Origin: Eutreptiella sp. 'Long Island Sound 2002' | Taxonomy: Eukaryota; Euglenozoa; Euglenophyceae; Eutreptiales; Eutreptiaceae | Direction of reading: 5' to 3' | NCBI GenBank assembly: GCA_964036045.1 | Contig: OZ038392.1 | Span: 18,672,112 to 18,736,111 of the forward strand | DNA length: 64,000 bases | Part shown: one piece after another, positions 41,701 through 50,284 of the stretch | How the letters are laid out: each line of letters opens with the position of its first letter | Position numbering within the stretch: the first letter of the stretch is position 1 | Notes under the pieces: model-generated | Databases searched by the model: none | Seen by the model: the letters and a program-made list of their open reading frames with translations, nothing else | What the model was told of the DNA's origin: nothing | Translations under genes and position numbers: made by a program

Positions 41701-43843
41701 TCAGCCCCATGGGCATGACGGTCCATTGGACTGGGCCACATGGCGTGCACATACAGGTGAGAGGGCGGCTGTCCTTCCTCAACGGCATTTGGTGAAAGCC
41801 GTGACGGAGATCCAGCACAGAAAACAAACGACCTCTCGCCCTCTTGGCGATTTCCTCCTCAATGAGGGGCAGGGGGTGCGAATCCGCCTTGGTTTCGGCG
41901 TTGAGATTGCGGAAATCAACCACCATTCGCCAACCATCAATAGTGTTCTGGTCTGCAGGCGGTGGCTTCGGGACTGTGAAGGGTGCACAACACCATTCGC
42001 TGGTCATACAACCCTCTAGCCAACCAAATTCCCTGAGATTTCTCTCGATGATTTTTCGGAGTATCTCATGTTTGTGTCCATGATTTTCATAAGGGCGCTG
42101 TTTTTTTGCCTTGTACCCTTCACGAAGCTCGATGAAGGCTTCACCGAACTGCCCACGGACAGGGGGGTCTTTGATCAACTTCCCTGAAAGGGTTGTGTCC
42201 TTCCGTTCCTCAAAAATCTTCTCTCTTGACTTGGAACACAATTCAGTGTCCACCTGATCGCCAGGAATTACTGTCGAAAAAACTTTGGCGACTTCTTCGG
42301 CTTTGGCAGGAAGAATCTTCTTACGGATGTCCCTAAACAGGTCCGTATCAACTGCCTCTTGAAGATAGGTGGGTCGTGTGTCGAAATCTGAGAGATTCTC
42401 CTCGTGATCCAGCTCCTCGAAAGGATCCATGAAAGCTTCCACAGGGGGTTTTTCATAAAAAACTCTGAATTTGCGGCGCGATTGGAGATTTTTCCTCGCC
42501 CGTGCACTGAAGATTCTTTTCGATGTCGACCGTATTGGGGAAGAGGGAGACGAGGCGGATCCATTGGACGTTGAATCACCTTGGGTATCTGACGGACAAA
42601 AATCAGAAAAAATAGATTCATCATCAGTACCACGCTCAACCTCAGATTCAGACCCAACACAGGAATCTGTACTGGAATCAGCAGAATTAGAGTCAGAAAG
42701 CTTTCCATCCACCAGGAATGCAAGCGAACTCCAGGACCGCTGTGGCAGGGGACCTGTGTCGTCCCTGGCATACAGCTTAATCTTCCTGGGAAGTTCGATG
42801 TAATCTACACAAATGTCTTGTAATTCCTGAAACCAAGGCTTGTCGTCCCACAAGGGCACAACTAAAATTGCCTGGGTTTTATCTTGCTTGATTTTGTGGA
42901 TGACCTGCTGGATTAAGTGAAACGGAGGATTAATCCACAACTTCTTGTCCCATTTATGGGTCCAAGCGTCGCTAAAGTGCTTGTCGAAGCGCTTGTTCAT
43001 ACGGTTAGCAAAGGCATCATACTGTGGCCAAAAGGAATGGTGTTCATGAAAGTATTCACAAATTGCATCGCGCCATTTGTCGACAACTCTGTAGGATGAA
43101 GAGTGCCAGCGCGAAGGGCGTCGTGGCTGGGATTCCCTACGAAGACATTCTAACTCCTGGGAGTAATCGGCACTCCCATTCACCTCTGCAATGGTGACAT
43201 CTTCACCAAATTTTGGTGTCACTTTTTGCTTCAAAAATTCTTCTGCACTTTTAAACCCTGCGTGCAAAAAACGAAATTCAGGACGCTCCAAGGGACCTGA
43301 CTCCAGCAAAAAACAACGACGATGACCTACGGGCGCTACCCTGTTCTTGCGAAGCCAAGGATGGCCCAAATAAAGGTCATACTTTATGTCGGCACGATAG
43401 AAGTAGTCATCCTTAAGGACAACTTCTTCCACATTTTGCTCTTCCCAAAGGTCTTGAGCGACCAAATGAGTTGATATATAACAACCGCGTTGCCCACCTG
43501 CGAGAGAATGTCCAGAAACTCCCTCGAGGGTAACAGGATGAGGCGATTCAAACACGCAGTCGTCGGGTAAGAATGAATTGGATTGGAGATTTACCTCTGA
43601 TCCATTGTCACACAAACAAGTGGCGAGATGGAAATTTCCCTTGCAATCAGAGACCCACAGCTTTGTGACAAACTGACGAGCCCTGTGCTTGGACTGTACA
43701 CCAACCTCGTCCACTACAGCAGAAGGATCCGCTGCCGGATCCAGGGGAGAGGAGACAAGCGACCCTACATCAAGTAATGGTCGATCTGGAATCTGGGGAT
43801 CATGCCTGAAATCGCCTGGGGAGGGGCGATTTTCGTGGCTCCC
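38726..43843 (-). CDS. pol: E1 Pol (protease to chromodomain; extreme C-terminus cut by E2)
   Basis: About 1700 codons in the Gag frame after a UAG at 43844-43846 (next codons GGG AGC). The protease-like N-terminal domain has CDNGSEVN where retropepsins have D-T/S-G. Next comes the best preserved methyltransferase-like region (DAFANRMN, LWINPPF, ILVVPLW, WFQEL). RT has VVDFRNLNAET, MPMGLKNAP and YIDD. RNase H has IRTDASRYAIGAV. The integrase has a zinc region (H, H, CAQC) and a core with D (TSDFFYL), D (VVTDSGKEY) and E (LPGERAGRS). The GPY-like stretch reads LWEGPFAV and the chromodomain reads FLCEWRGFD then NNWEPAQSF. After the chromodomain, about 60 polar residues run into the E2 LTR, whose TGA ends the frame. 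All domains are complete. Confidence 0.92.
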   Translation of the reverse strand, partial: GSHENRPSPGDFRHDPQIPDRPLLDVGSLVSSPLDPAADPSAVVDEVGVQSKHRARQFVTKLWVSDCKGNFHLATCLCDNGSEVNLQSNSFLPDDCVFESPHPVTLEGVSGHSLAGGQRGCYISTHLVAQDLWEEQNVEEVVLKDDYFYRADIKYDLYLGHPWLRKNRVAPVGHRRCFLLESGPLERPEFRFLHAGFKSAEEFLKQKVTPKFGEDVTIAEVNGSADYSQELECLRRESQPRRPSRWHSSSYRVVDKWRDAICEYFHEHHSFWPQYDAFANRMNKRFDKHFSDAWTHKWDKKLWINPPFHLIQQVIHKIKQDKTQAILVVPLWDDKPWFQELQDICVDYIELPRKIKLYARDDTGPLPQRSWSSLAFLVDGKLSDSNSADSSTDSCVGSESEVERGTDDESIFSDFCPSDTQGDSTSNGSASSPSSPIRSTSKRIFSARARKNLQSRRKFRVFYEKPPVEAFMDPFEELDHEENLSDFDTRPTYLQEAVDTDLFRDIRKKILPAKAEEVAKVFSTVIPGDQVDTELCSKSREKIFEERKDTTLSGKLIKDPPVRGQFGEAFIELREGYKAKKQRPYENHGHKHEILRKIIERNLREFGWLEGCMTSEWCCAPFTVPKPPPADQNTIDGWRMVVDFRNLNAETKADSHPLPLIEEEIAKRARGRLFSVLDLRHGFHQMPLRKDSRPLTCMCTPCGPVQWTVMPMGLKNAPSFFQRMMEDVLFTTHPELRAFVSVYIDDIIIATEGEGLTEAELVALHEKQLNQVLDILDANQLICGPKKEKLFFKSVEFCGSLLENGTRRPSPGKLVAIQKWKRPETITELRGFLGCCNFYHTFVPNYAKFAASLTELLKVGRDAGKAGSKVRVKWTDECEEAFHHLKAALCEVATLHVPQFDRPFYIRTDASRYAIGAVLEQVDEATGDHYPLAFWSRKLAPRQMQWSPREQETYAIICALKKYQSWVGTNRVEVLTDHRSLEYWATEHIDTVASPAGRRARWHEFLSLFDLHVSYLPGKHNTVADALSRWAYPASEGLQSTNIHGTEQDRHVIIEWDQEEKKLIRRACMQCAVKQHALPCHDITAISDPAHAHEICTKTLKVVEKVTDPSSGSVKRFDYTRRVSRFRLIQGIKRRDPAKTPPLPKDSLIIRDWTSDYLQDPMFKEVFGNLKSKDAHKDGIFPEYSLDGGKLWMEGKLCVPDALAPRVLNWWHKWESPHAHGRRLWSMIKHRLFGSRLYTHCMKVAAGCAQCAVSTPPSAKKHGHLRPHPIPERLFNRVTSDFFYLGELDDEECHWTNKKVNGVLLIQCRHSGYIQMLPCNIESMTGKAAAKWCAQTWMGGWDVPSEVVTDSGKEYTSEWWRELCARLGIHHLRCEIHSHRALPGERAGRSLINMLRKELASEKDFHWLEILFAMLRRYHNTPLYHGLSPNEIVFGRKKCWWNMPLNNPRPCKDASLFLDEVQRADKTVSKLIEKHQADWLWVQNQGRKNPHNFEVDDRVWLRKSETTLDGDDKLLPLWEGPFAVTARLGENRWRIRVDVSREIDVSGDRLKREIPSPKDRVKPLFWTAKHLSDRVIEGGKYELKRIVEARRDAKGEWEFLCEWRGFDSSHNNWEPAQSFVHGYTKGFIDFLKKHPEIGVLLTDCLSKPDRQVESDGKRPVVNRDPAFYGPQQPHSRADPSIPPPAVRPAQEPNEDQASSSAADLQ

Positions 43844-45869
43844 CTAGGCGTTCTGACCTCCAGCGGCTGCGTTAACATTGTGAACACAGCCTGATTCGTC
43901 GATCCACTCATCTTGGAACGGATCATCCGCTGGATTCAGGGCATTTTCGACATAATCTCGATCCGCATCCGACACCTGATCTGCACCTGAGACCTGATCC
44001 ACACGATGATTTCCCTTTCCACGTCCACGGCCACGGCCGCCGGATGATGGGCCACCACCGTCGCCACGCCCTCTGCCCTTACCAGAGAAAGGGGTTCCTG
44101 AAGGATTTCCCTTACCTTTACCCTGTGATCCTGGAGCATTTCCTTTGTTTGTACCGGATTGAGGGGTTTGGCCTGGATTTCGATTTCCGCCTCCGGCGTT
44201 GCCATTGGGACTTGTCTGGCCGTTCGGCTGTCCTCCGGAGCCGGATGGAGTCCGATTTCCTTTGCCTTGGGACCCGCCAGGGCCTCCAGTATTTTTGTTC
44301 CCACCGGAGGGGGTCGGAGTACCCTTTCCCCCCTTTGCACCATGCACCTGTCTGTCATTCCTGTCTGAATTCTGCGAATTACTGACATTTTCACCAATCA
44401 CCTTGTGATCGTAAGCAGACCATCGGTGATTAGCAGTAGAATGCGTCTTAGCTCGGTTCGTAGAACCTAAAAGAAGGCAGATGCTACAATGATCCTGAAC
44501 ATTCCGGGTGTCATTCACCTTTTTGTTGCCCTTTTGGGCCCCATTTTGGGTGTTTTGCTGGGTATTCCTGTTTCCCCCAAGACCCTCATGGAAATTTTGA
44601 TTGGCGGCGTCAGCAAGCCTCTCAACCTCTTCCCACAGTTCCTGCGGGGTGAACGAAAACACCCAGTTCCTGGCCTTCAGGCGATGGCCGTGGAAACTTA
44701 CTCCCCTGTTGAGGACTTGGACAAACAAGTCCCGATCCTCGTGTTCATTAAACTTGATTTTCCACGTGTTTTCAGTGAATTTCACCTTGGTTAATGACGT
44801 GGGGGAGCACTTTTGAAGTGCCTCCCTGACTGTAAACCGGTTGGCCGAGGCGTCAAAGCCATCGACTTCCGCCCACCAGGTCTTGACCTTTTCTTCGGAC
44901 TGTCTATTCCGAAGGGTGGCGGCGGTTTCTGAGGGGATCTTGTCAAAAATCAGATTTTTCAGCTCGGCACTAGAAAATTTTTCGCCTGAATGTTCAGATT
45001 CTTCTACGAGATTCCAGAAGCGCTGTCTCTTGTCTTGCACTTCGTGCAAGATTAATCGCGAGAACGAAGGAAAATTCTTCAACATCTGGTGGTAATGGTC
45101 CTCAGGCAGCCGGGATCCACGTACCTCCAACTGTTCCCACACCTCATCAAAGGTAAGGGGAGAACTTGAATCCTCACGATCACTCCAGGTCCTGAGCCAA
45201 GTGTTGGCCGGCGCTCCCTCAAGGCAGTCCAAGAGGGCCATCAGGAACTGATCATCCTGGAGCTTTTGAGTCTTAACCCACAATTTAAATTCCCGTTGGA
45301 ACTGAGGCCAACGTCTGGGGTTTCCATTATACTTCGGTTGCTTGGCAACCTGGCGAAGTCGCAATGATGTAGGATTAAGGAGTGAATCCAGCCCAACACC
45401 GGCCGTAATGGCAGACACCTTGGCGGCATCATTAGCCACACCAGCTCCGGCGAGGGTCTGGGCGAGCAACATCTGGGCTATTGCATTGGAATCAACAGCG
45501 GGAAGGGTAGTACGGGAGGCAGTTCGTTTGGCATTTTGAGCCTCAGTCCTAGCCTTCGCCGATCTACTCTGAGATCGAGAGATTGTAACCCTTTCCTTTA
45601 GCTTAGTCCTGCTGATCCTTGCGTCGGTGGTCTTAGAGTCCACCGAAGGAGCAATCGAAAAAATTTCTGTCGCCTCCTCCGACGGTTCTGTTGTTTGTTC
45701 CACCGATGATGCGCCCTCAGACCTCATGTGGGTCTTGAAAAGATCTTTAATTCCCAGCGTCTGAATGATGAGTTGCATTTGATCTTTGAGCAATTGGAGC
45801 TCAGTATCTCGCTGTAATCTGCAAGAGCAGTCGGCAGGACAGTACATACCGTGTCCTGAAGGGCCTGAG
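43844..45869 (-). pseudogene. gag: E1 Gag, C-terminal part (split by E4)
   Basis: This holds the capsid-like region (KQPKYNGNPRRWPQFQREF onward, with the WLRTW and KNLIFDKIP words). It also holds a Cys/His stretch (CSIC then HSTANH) and a long Gly/Asn/Gln-rich tail, ending in UAG before in-frame Pol. The open frame apparently starting at 46075 is an artefact: its first ~68 codons are E4 LTR sequence that happens to be in frame. Removing E4 and one TGAG copy joins this part to 48564-49271 in frame for a predicted ~909-residue Gag. Confidence 0.9.
45866..45869. repeat. E4 target-site duplication TGAG (left)
   Basis: It matches 48564-48567. It is short (4 bp), but it is supported by the restored E1 gag frame. 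Confidence 0.8.
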
Positions 45870-46771
45870 TGAAGGATATTTGGGGGGAGGGCATCCTCGA
45901 AGCTTCCCTTCACGGCATGCACGACCTCATAACCCCAAACCCATGAACAACAAGTCTTCCACTTGCATTCACGCTTGTCCAAAGGATTCTGTGATCCTTG
46001 CCTCGGCCATGACACAATCTGGCGTCCTGGGCAAGGAGATGAAGGTATATGTAGACAAAGTAAATATGTAGACAAGTAATATGTACAAGTAACAATTCTA
46101 TACTATAAAATAGCATAAAAAAAGAAGACGAAATGAAGGCGACGGCGTCGCCGCCATCAGAAAATCTGACGGCTACGAGGCGTCGCCATCAGGATCTCCA
46201 CTGAGATCCTGCCCAAACTGGGCCAACCAGTGGTTTTTGGGCGAAAAACAATGAAATAAAATGATTTTTGAGTCAAAAACACTCATTTTGCGCGTCTCCC
46301 CCCAACGCGTAGCGTAAGCGACGCGACGCGTTTCTGTGCCAATTCAACCTACATATGAAAAGGCCCACTGTTGGGCTGCGCCATAGGCGTCTGAGCGATT
46401 CCTGGAATCGCCTCAGCATTTTTTGAAAAATGCGTGAACGCGCCACTTTTCGCAAAAATGGACCTTCGCGGAACGCCGCGAAAAAGGTCACGCTATAATC
46501 TTTTATTCCTAAAAACGATAAAACAATAATAAAATTGCCTAGAATCTTTAGAAATCGAGGAATAAATCCTCGTTCTGGAGCTGCGTCGCGCAGGCGACGA
46601 CTGTCGTCGCCAGCCCAAAAAAGACGTAAAATGTCGATTTCTGGGGTATTTTACAGAAATCCCACAGAAATCAGGATGCCGTAGCATCCACAGGAAAATT
46701 CCTGATCTGGCCTGGCGAAGAGCGCCACAGGCTGTGCAGCGGGTATGGGTGAAGCACCCCATACCGCTTCA
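45870..46771 (-). repeat. E4 3' LTR (902 bp)
   Basis: Plus-strand ends TGAAGGATAT and ATACCGCTTCA give a 5-bp perfect terminal inverted repeat, TGAAG/CTTCA. I saw no difference from the 5' copy. Confidence 0.95.
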
Positions 46772-46783
46772 CCCCCCTCCTTA
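46772..46783 (-). other. E4 polypurine tract
   Basis: Minus-strand TAAGGAGGGGGG abuts the LTR start TGAAGCGGT. It is the same 12-mer as in E2. Confidence 0.85.
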
Positions 46784-47661
46784 AAAGCCTTGCCTATATC
46801 CAAAGGAAGGCAAGGCCAAGGAGGCGCTCTGACCCCTGCAGTGTCCTGGTTTCAATACTGATTCATCAGAACAGTGGGGGGGGGGGGGCTTCGTGAGTAA
46901 TTTACATGGGGGGGAGCACCACCCACATGTAGAAAAAAAAATTAAATTTTTTTTTTTTTTTTTTTTTTTTTGATCTTGAAATATTCATAGGGCAATTGCC
47001 CCTCAGGCGACAACGCTGGTCCCTGGCACTCCTCGTAGCCTCTGGTGACCAGACCAGGGGCGATGCAGGGCCTTCCGCCCTGACTGATGGCACTTAGGTG
47101 CACATATTGGCCCTTTTTCTCCATGGGCATGGAAATCGATAATTCAATAAATTCGGAAAAAATTATTTAGGGTCAAACCCAAGGCAAGGCCTTCCACCGA
47201 GCCTGAATTTAGGGCCATTTCCTGCCCAAGGCAACCCGTGCCAGTTTAGGGTCGATTCCCAACCCAAGGTGACGAATGAACGCACCTAATTTGGGGGATT
47301 TAGGGTCATTTCCTACCCAAGGCGCCCCACGCCAATTTAGGAAGGGACCTCCTGCAAAAGTCAACCAACCCAAGGGGACGAATTTACGCGCCTTCTTGTG
47401 CACTTCGCAGACGTCGTCGTCGTCGCTGTGGTCGTCGCCCAGCTGCGTCGGGCTGGACTTGGGGGCTCCATAGGGTCCATGGGGAAGCCATGGTCTTATC
47501 CATCGTCGGAGTCCTTCATCGCGTTGATGCCCTTGACCTTAGCTCCTGCAGTTTCCCAGCGAACAGCGATCAGCGATCCGCGTACTCCTGCAGTCTGGGC
47601 GTCGTCGCCGTCCGCAGGCCGTCACACGCCCTTGGTGGCCTTGGCGTCGGCAGAATCCTTT
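46784..47661 (-). other. E4 interior, non-coding
   Basis: No open frame of note. It has a G13 run near 46865, a poly-T run at about 46947-46970, and a ~90-bp tandem pair (about 47208-47297 and 47298-47394) with TTTAGGGTC and CCCAAGG words. GTCGTC repeats lie at about 47412-47440. Confidence 0.6.
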
Positions 47662-48563
47662 TGAAGGATATTTGGGGGGAGGGCATCCTCGAAGCTTCCC
47701 TTCACGGCATGCACGACCTCATAACCCCAAACCCATGAACAACAAGTCTTCCACTTGCATTCACGCTTGTCCAAAGGATTCTGTGATCCTTGCCTCGGCC
47801 ATGACACAATCTGGCGTCCTGGGCAAGGAGATGAAGGTATATGTAGACAAAGTAAATATGTAGACAAGTAATATGTACAAGTAACAATTCTATACTATAA
47901 AATAGCATAAAAAAAGAAGACGAAATGAAGGCGACGGCGTCGCCGCCATCAGAAAATCTGACGGCTACGAGGCGTCGCCATCAGGATCTCCACTGAGATC
48001 CTGCCCAAACTGGGCCAACCAGTGGTTTTTGGGCGAAAAACAATGAAATAAAATGATTTTTGAGTCAAAAACACTCATTTTGCGCGTCTCCCCCCAACGC
48101 GTAGCGTAAGCGACGCGACGCGTTTCTGTGCCAATTCAACCTACATATGAAAAGGCCCACTGTTGGGCTGCGCCATAGGCGTCTGAGCGATTCCTGGAAT
48201 CGCCTCAGCATTTTTTGAAAAATGCGTGAACGCGCCACTTTTCGCAAAAATGGACCTTCGCGGAACGCCGCGAAAAAGGTCACGCTATAATCTTTTATTC
48301 CTAAAAACGATAAAACAATAATAAAATTGCCTAGAATCTTTAGAAATCGAGGAATAAATCCTCGTTCTGGAGCTGCGTCGCGCAGGCGACGACTGTCGTC
48401 GCCAGCCCAAAAAAGACGTAAAATGTCGATTTCTGGGGTATTTTACAGAAATCCCACAGAAATCAGGATGCCGTAGCATCCACAGGAAAATTCCTGATCT
48501 GGCCTGGCGAAGAGCGCCACAGGCTGTGCAGCGGGTATGGGTGAAGCACCCCATACCGCTTCA
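47662..48563 (-). repeat. E4 5' LTR (902 bp)
   Basis: The second LTR copy, followed on the right by the TGAG duplication and E1 gag sequence. Confidence 0.95.
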
Positions 48564-49271
48564 TGAGCAGGCTGTCGGACCGCTAATCTCAGTGGTTCGC
48601 AGCCAGGAGTCCACTTGGGGAGCTCCTTCAGTCCTAATTTCCAGGCTTGCCTGCCTAGCTGCCTCTAAAATTCCTTCCTCAACCGCGGCGGCTAGATCGT
48701 CGCGGATGGAAACAGAGGGATGAGGGGCGGAGGGCCCGGCAACAGGTGCCTTGGTCTTCTCCTTCGGGAAGGGACTTGCCTCCCAGATCTGCAAAAAAAT
48801 GGCAAAAGATTCATCTTCTTGAGAACACCACCACATCCTGGTATTAATTTCTTCTTGAAGGAGGAAAAAATATTCGAATAAAAAATCAGAGGCGATTCTT
48901 TCTTGACCTATCAGCTTAGACGTGGCTAATAGACAAAGGGCCTCAAGCGCCTCAAGGTTACGGGTCACTTCGGAAGACAAATGGTTGTCCCATTGTGCCC
49001 ATGAGGCTGGTCGATTATAGGTAGGTACCTCACCTGGACCACCCATCTCAATGTCGTCAATGTCGGCGTCGATGGTCTCAAAATGTGGACATTGGTAGGG
49101 AGTATTAGTACCTGCCAGGTCCGTAAGCTCCACCGGAGCGTTGCCATTAGCGTAAGCTGGGAGATTCCAGCTACTTGATGGCCAATTTCGACTGGGATCT
49201 TGATTGTAATCTGGGCCTCCACAGCTGCTGATTTGTGCCCTTCTTGGGCAATTTGGGCTTGCGCAAGGCAT
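48564..49271 (-). pseudogene. gag: E1 Gag, N-terminal part (split by E4)
   Basis: The first ATG downstream of the PBS in the Gag frame is at 49271 (MPCASPNC). Open frame upstream of it runs through the PBS and into the LTR and is not likely translated as Gag. The segment is acidic and then helix-rich (VTRNLEALEALCLLATSKLI), with no recognised domain. It ends at the E4 boundary, after which LTR sequence adds a premature TGA. Confidence 0.8.
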
Positions 49272-49401
49272 TCCTCTCAAGGCCTCGTTCGCACAGCACC
49301 ACGGCAGCGTAATCGTTACGTCTCCGGAGGTGGCGGAGTCTACGGGGCCGTACTGGGGAGCTAGCTGTGGTTGGGACACCAAAGGAACAACATTCAGGTA
49401 G

Positions 49402-49413
49402 CCTCTGCTACCA
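49402..49413 (-). other. E1 primer-binding site, initiator tRNA-Met
   Basis: The plus strand CCTCTGCTACCA lies immediately beside the 5' LTR. It equals the known last 12 nt of common eukaryotic initiator tRNA-Met including CCA, so minus-strand DNA would be primed from that tRNA. Confidence 0.88.
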
Positions 49414-49945
49414 TGAAAGTGCTGCCCTGGGTCGTTGAGGGTGCCGGAGGGCTCGGGGCCGGCAAGACCAGTGGGGCAGGCACGCGAGGAGTCTCCCTGG
49501 ATGTTGTTATTGGGGGTAGAACCGGATACTCGTACACCAACGGAGGCGAGAGCAGCGACAACAGAAGCAAGGTCCATGCTGATTGTGGTCCGGCAGAAAA
49601 TCCCAGTCTATGAAGAAAATTGAGGGGAATTATTCTAAATACATCTGAGTGTCCAAAACTGTCTGAAAAGATTTAAATAATCCAATTATGTAAAAATGTT
49701 TGGCCGATCTGGCCCGCGAGCGCGCGTCAGCGGCAAATGGCGATTCCAGCTAAAATAGCGGAACGCGGCGGATTTACGGGAAATGGACCGCGGAATCAAA
49801 TCCGGCATATCAGAAATATATAGGAAATATCCTGTGACTGAGCTGCGAGGCGGCAATTCCGCCGAAGCAAAGAAAATGACCAAAATGTAGCCAATCTGGG
49901 CAGAATGTCTGAAAATCTGAGCAGATGGGGCTAGCCGCACTTACA
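49414..49945 (-). repeat. E1 5' LTR (532 bp)
   Basis: The partner of 9477-10008, bounded by the PBS on one side and the CATAA target duplication on the other. Confidence 0.95.
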
Positions 49946-50284
49946 CATAAATCCGACGGTATCCGAGCTGATAATTTGCACCTGCCATGGACGAACCCAA
50001 CCAATAGCCATCGCACCAATGCGGTCCTTGGTCACTGAAAACAAGTAGGACTTCGTTGACTCTGTCCGCTGCGATCGGTCCAGAACAGGTGGGTTGCTTT
50101 GCGCAGCAAAAAAGATCATGTCGCGAAATTCTGCCTCCACATTACAAGCCTTGAAAAAAATTGGAGCATTGCCATTGGAGCTCAGCCGGGGCAGTTGGAG
50201 TGGACACGAGCGGGTGCTGTGCCCACAGGCCTCGAGAGATGTCCAGAAAATGAGCAAAAGTATGCCCAAAAGCATCAAAAGCAC
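49946..50284 (-). pseudogene. arylsulfotransferase-like gene, 5' part (split by E1)
   Basis: The ATG at 50284 begins a clear signal peptide (MLLMLLGILLLIFW followed by small and polar residues). About 113 codons precede the E1 insertion. The frame continues exactly in 8320-9471 when E1 and one CATAA copy are removed, which shows that the two halves were one uninterrupted coding exon. As it stands the frame runs a few codons into the E1 LTR and stops at 49931. The host allele is therefore knocked out unless another copy exists. Confidence 0.75.

Larger units (their letters stand above)
45870..48563 (-). mobile_element. E4: non-autonomous LTR retrotransposon nested in E1 gag
   Basis: 902-bp LTRs (45870-46771 and 47662-48563) appear identical, so this is the youngest insertion. 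The 890-bp interior has no coding capacity. It contains a polypurine tract, a poly-T/poly-A stretch, G-runs, a duplicated ~90-bp unit and GTC repeats. Its polypurine tract and the first nine LTR bases equal those of E2, which suggests it is mobilised by an E2-family enzyme set. No tRNA-like PBS is evident next to the 5' LTR (minus strand AAAGGATTCTGCCG). Confidence 0.92.
9477..49945 (-). mobile_element. E1: Ty3/gypsy chromovirus, outermost, carrying E2, E3 and E4
   Basis: It is delimited by 532-bp LTRs at 9477-10008 (3') and 49414-49945 (5') with a CATAA target duplication. Order on the minus strand: 5' LTR, initiator tRNA-Met PBS, Gag, UAG, Pol (protease, methyltransferase-like region, RT, RNase H, integrase, chromodomain), a 3' region of unknown content, a GGAGGGGGAG polypurine tract, 3' LTR. 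Subtracting E2 (with nested E3) and E4 leaves about 10.8 kb, a normal size for the class. The LTRs differ at only about two positions, so insertion was recent. Insertion broke an arylsulfotransferase-like gene. Confidence 0.93.

Noticed and set aside
47160-47345. Interstitial telomere-like sequence (several TTTAGGG words)
   Set aside because: The heptamers are not in tandem. They recur only because a ~90-bp unit is duplicated inside E4.
46075-47867. A short conserved protein starting MSTYLLCLHIPSS in both E4 LTRs
   Set aside because: Identical LTRs give identical frames, and the frame has no independent support. In one copy it merely runs into E1 gag by chance.
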